Shown: one piece after another, positions 60,761 through 64,000 of the stretch
Position numbering within the stretch: position 1 is the stretch's first letter
How the letters are laid out: each line of letters starts with the position of its first letter
Origin: Nocardioides mangrovi
GTDB taxonomy: Bacteria; Actinomycetota; Actinomycetes; Propionibacteriales; Nocardioidaceae
DNA: 64,000 nt
NCBI RefSeq assembly: GCF_020073815.1
Contig: NZ_JAIQZJ010000003.1
Coordinates: 124,001-188,000, forward strand
Reading direction: 5' to 3'
Made by a program: the position numbers and the translations under genes
Notes under the pieces: model-generated
The model's database searches: none
Told to the model about the DNA's origin: nothing
What the model saw: only the letters and a program-made list of their open reading frames with translations

Positions 60761-61165
60761 GTGGGCATCCTCAAGTTCCTCGGCTGGCTGGGGACCAACG
60801 CGGTGGCCGTCGCGGTCGCCGCCTGGATCTTCGACGGCATCTACTTCGGCACCGCCGCCAACACCGCGTCCCAGGACTGGACCGACAAGTTCTGGCCGCT
60901 GGTGTTCGTCGCGCTGATCGTCGGCATCGTCAACTCGTTCGTGAAGCCGATCATCAACATCCTGTCGATCCCCTTCATCATCGTGACGCTGGGCCTCTTC
61001 CTGCTGCTCACCAACGCGCTGATGCTGGCCTTCTCCGAGTGGATCGTCGGCCTCTTCGACGTGAAGTTCACCGTGGACGGCTTCTGGACCACGATCGGCG
61101 GCGCGCTGGTGATCACGATCGTCACCTGGATCGTCGGGATGGTCTTCGGCACCGACGCCGAGTGA
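60761..61165 (+). CDS. phage-holin-like (DUF360 / holin_4_2) membrane protein
   Basis: The 134-residue protein has four hydrophobic segments and the conserved GIVNSFVKPIINILSIPF motif of the phage_holin_4_2 group, widespread in bacterial chromosomes without prophages. No endolysin, portal or integrase gene is nearby, so the holin name is historical. Role unknown. GTG start; 12 nt after the GntR gene and 7 nt before the phosphatase gene, so co-transcription is likely. Confidence 0.88.
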   Translation: MGILKFLGWLGTNAVAVAVAAWIFDGIYFGTAANTASQDWTDKFWPLVFVALIVGIVNSFVKPIINILSIPFIIVTLGLFLLLTNALMLAFSEWIVGLFDVKFTVDGFWTTIGGALVITIVTWIVGMVFGTDAE

Positions 61166-61172
61166 GCGAGGC

Positions 61173-61685
61173 GTGACCCCGCTCCCGCCGGCCCGCACGC
61201 CCGGCCGCTATCACGTCGAGCTCGTCTGCCTGGGGAACATCTGCCGCTCCCCCACGGCCCACGTCGTGCTCGAGGAGCGGGTGGCGGACGCCGGGCTCGA
61301 CGACGTCGTCACGGTGACCAGCTCCGGCACCGGCGACTGGCACGTCGGGCAGCCGATGGACCGGCGCGCAGCGGCGACGCTGACCGCGGCCGGGTACGAC
61401 GCGAGCCGGCACCGCGCCCGGCAGTGGTGCGGGCCGGACGACCCCGAGCCCGCCGACCTCTACCTCGCGATGGACGATGCCAACCTCGCGGACCTCGGTG
61501 GGCCGGGGCAACGGACCCGCAAGTTCCGCGACCTCGACCCCACGGATCCGGGCACCGACGTGCCGGACCCGTACTACGGTGGGCCCGACGGTTTCGAGGA
61601 GGTGCTGGGGATGGTCGAGCGCACGGCGTCCGCCCTCGTCGAGGCCCTGCTCGCCGAACGGCCCTGGGACACCAGCCGACCGTGA
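61173..61685 (+). CDS. low-molecular-weight protein-tyrosine phosphatase
   Basis: The 170-residue enzyme has the LMW-PTP signature Cys19-x5-Arg25-Ser26 (VCLGNICRSPTA) and the later acid loop DPYYGGPDGFEE. It dephosphorylates tyrosine on target proteins in the cytoplasm or small phospho-compounds. GTG start. Its TGA overlaps the GTG of fructosamine kinase, the same pairing seen in other actinobacteria, where it may form a deglycation/phospho-relay unit. Confidence 0.92.
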   Translation: MTPLPPARTPGRYHVELVCLGNICRSPTAHVVLEERVADAGLDDVVTVTSSGTGDWHVGQPMDRRAAATLTAAGYDASRHRARQWCGPDDPEPADLYLAMDDANLADLGGPGQRTRKFRDLDPTDPGTDVPDPYYGGPDGFEEVLGMVERTASALVEALLAERPWDTSRP

Positions 61686-62560
61686 CCCGCCAGCCGTTGG
61701 TCGCGCAACGTGCCGAGACGCTCCTCGGCACGTCGGTCGTGGCCACGGCCCCCGTCGCGGGCGGCGACATCGCGACCGCGACCCGGCTGCGCCTCAGCGA
61801 CGGCACCACCGCACTGATGAAGACGCTCCCCCACGCCCCCGACGACTTCTTCCCCGACGAGGCCGCCGGGCTGCGCTGGCTGGCCGAGACCACCGCCGAC
61901 GGCGGCGTGCAGGTGCCCGAGGTGCTCGGCGTCGACCACGAGTGCGTCATCGTGCGCTGGGTCGAGCCGGGCAAGAACACCGTCGACGCCGCGGCGGCGT
62001 TCGGCCGCGCGCTCGCCCGCACCCACGCCGCGGGCGCCCCCTGCTTCGGCCTCGACCGCGACGGCTCCCCCGACTCCTACATCGGCCGGCTGCCGCTGCC
62101 CAACCGGCCCGCCGACACCTGGGCCGAGTTCTACGCCGTGCGCCGGGTGCTGCCCTACCTCAAGCTCGCCCGCGACCGCGGCCACGCCGACGGCGAGCAC
62201 GCCGCCGCCATCGAGGCCGTCGTCGGCCGGCTGCCCGACCTGCTCCCGGACGAGCCGCCCGCGCGGCTGCACGGCGACCTCTGGAACGGCAACGTGCTCT
62301 GGGGTCTCGACGGCCAGGCGTGGCTGATCGACCCGGCGGCGTACGGCGGCCACCGCGAGGTCGACCTCGCCATGCTCGCCCTCTTCGGGCTGCCGCACCT
62401 GCCCCGCGTGCTCGACGCCTACCTCGAGGAGACGCCGCTCGCCGACGGGTGGGAGGACCGGGTCGCCCTGCACCAGCTCTTCCCGCTCCTGGTGCACGCC
62501 TGCCACTTCGGCGGCGGCTATGCCGCCCGGGCCGCCGAGGTGGCGGCTCAGTACACGTGA
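61682..62560 (+). CDS. fructosamine kinase family protein
   Basis: The 292-residue protein matches fructosamine/ketosamine-3-kinases: N-terminal ATP-grip with Lys in [18 protein letters not shown] (catalytic Asp in the brenner-like H-G-D-x-W-x-x-N) and [10 protein letters not shown] (metal Asp). Family members phosphorylate protein-bound fructosamines for repair of glycated proteins, or small sugars. It overlaps the tyrosine phosphatase gene. The 46-bp gap to the response regulator shows nothing special. Confidence 0.9.
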   Translation: MTRQPLVAQRAETLLGTSVVATAPVAGGDIATATRLRLSDGTTALMKTLPHAPDDFFPDEAAGLRWLAETTADGGVQVPEVLGVDHECVIVRWVEPGKNTVDAAAAFGRALARTHAAGAPCFGLDRDGSPDSYIGRLPLPNRPADTWAEFYAVRRVLPYLKLARDRGHADGEHAAAIEAVVGRLPDLLPDEPPARLHGDLWNGNVLWGLDGQAWLIDPAAYGGHREVDLAMLALFGLPHLPRVLDAYLEETPLADGWEDRVALHQLFPLLVHACHFGGGYAARAAEVAAQYT

Positions 62561-62606
62561 CTGCCGTTCTCAGACCGGGTTCAGGCTCGGCTGGCAGAGT
62601 GGCCCC

Positions 62607-63310
<704 letters not shown>

Positions 63311-63314
<4 letters not shown>

Positions 63315-64000
63315 CCGTCTTCCCCACCGTGGGACCCGACGGTCGATGGCACTACCGCCGGTCGCTCGCCTCCCGCGTCACCGTGCTCACCGCGCTGGCC
63401 GCCGGCGCCACCGTCGCGCTGGTCGCGTTCGGCGCCTACGTCACGGTGCGCATGCAGCTCACGGCCACGACCGACGACTCGCTGATCCACCGCGCCGAGA
63501 CCGCGTCCGCCGAGCTGTGCCAGAGCGGGTCGGTGACCACGGCGTTCCAGCAGGCCGCGAACGTGTGGGTGGCCTGCTTCCTCCAGAACAACCCGAAGGG
63601 GGTCAGCAGCGACCCCAACGTCCCGTTCGAGCTCGGTAGCCCCGAGGTCAAGGTCTGGCAGGGCGACACGCACGAGTCGGTCCGCACCATCATCGGCACG
63701 GACGGCAGCCGCTGGCGCGTGGTCGCCGTGCACCACGACACCGGCGAGACCATCATGCTGGCGCAGTCGCTGGACTCGCAGGAGGACCTGCTCCGCAAGC
63801 TCGGCCTGGTCATGTTCCTCTTCGGCGCGGCCGGCGTGATCGCGGCCGGCATGGCCGGCTGGGCGGTGGCCCGCAACGGGCTCCGGCCCGTGCGCCGGCT
63901 GACCACCTCGGTCGAGGACATCGCCCGCACCGAGGACCTCACCCCGCTGCCGATCGAGGGCGACGACGAGATCGCCCGCCTGGCCACGGCGTTCAACCAG
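63311..64000 (+). CDS. sensor histidine kinase (MprB-like), N-terminal part; truncated by window
   Basis: Only the first ~230 residues are visible. There are two membrane spans (about 19-46 and 162-187), an extracytoplasmic sensor loop of about 115 residues between them, and a HAMP linker after the second ([20 protein letters not shown]). The catalytic DHp and ATPase domains lie beyond the window. The GTG start overlaps the response regulator stop, so this is its cognate kinase. Confidence 0.92.

Noticed and set aside
60761-61165. Prophage remnant suggested by a holin-like gene
   Set aside because: Holin_4_2 proteins are common chromosomal genes; no integrase, lysin, capsid or att sites are seen.

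Overview
The window is about 72-75% G+C by eye. Coding density is very high, genes often overlap by 4 nt (ATGA/GTGA), GTG starts are frequent and codons mostly end in G or C. Families include a mycobacterial-type MprA/MprB-like pair, PaaN, the alpha-E/ATP-grasp operon and a carboxyltransferase with fused halves. Together these indicate a chromosomal segment of an aerobic, catabolically versatile actinobacterium. Nocardioides or a close relative is my inference; no rRNA or tRNA is present to prove it. I see no CRISPR array, insertion sequence or prophage. 58 protein genes are called; the first (ROK kinase) and last (histidine kinase) run off the ends.

Layout. 1-6.5 kb (minus): an amino-sugar uptake operon made of a ROK repressor, a lipoprotein sugar-binding protein, two ABC permeases, a cytoplasmic GH3 hexosaminidase and a ROK sugar kinase. 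6.6-14.9 kb: CDF transporter, SGNH lipoprotein, DUF389 membrane protein, amidohydrolase, a PaaN-like aldehyde dehydrogenase lacking the usual cysteine, and a membrane-anchored protein abutting a Ser/Thr kinase. 15-19 kb: ABC exporter, then an ECF sigma factor overlapping an M1 peptidase. The sigma leader carries a predicted ECF promoter and an 18-bp hairpin that buries its ribosome site. 19-28 kb: nucleotide-sugar-type dehydrogenase, nitroreductase, acyl-CoA carboxyltransferase, SDR with a KstR-like operator, patatin, and a branched-chain 2-oxoacid dehydrogenase operon (E1a-E1b-E2).

28-38 kb: TetR/SDR divergent pair with two matching operators; two paralogous LuxR-type regulators flanking an SRPBCC protein; a quinate/shikimate catabolic unit (LacI regulator with operator, MHS-type transporter, shikimate dehydrogenase, 3-dehydroshikimate dehydratase); a second CDF transporter and a Xi-class glutathione S-transferase. 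38.4-46 kb (minus): four overlapping genes forming a predicted peptide-ligation/transglutaminase system (DUF2126 transglutaminase, circularly permuted ATP-grasp fused to alpha-E, second transglutaminase, zinc-ribbon metallopeptidase), the least understood biology in the window.

46-64 kb: secreted GH3 enzyme; ArsR-type regulator with MFS exporter behind a complex operator region; a 1245-residue secreted alpha/beta hydrolase with Ig-like repeats; an aminotransferase next to a 167-bp palindromic element; VanZ-like protein; amino-acid permease; TetR/carotenoid oxygenase; DDAH-like hydrolase/GntR pair; phage-holin-like membrane protein, low-molecular-weight tyrosine phosphatase, fructosamine kinase, and an MprAB-like two-component system cut by the window end.
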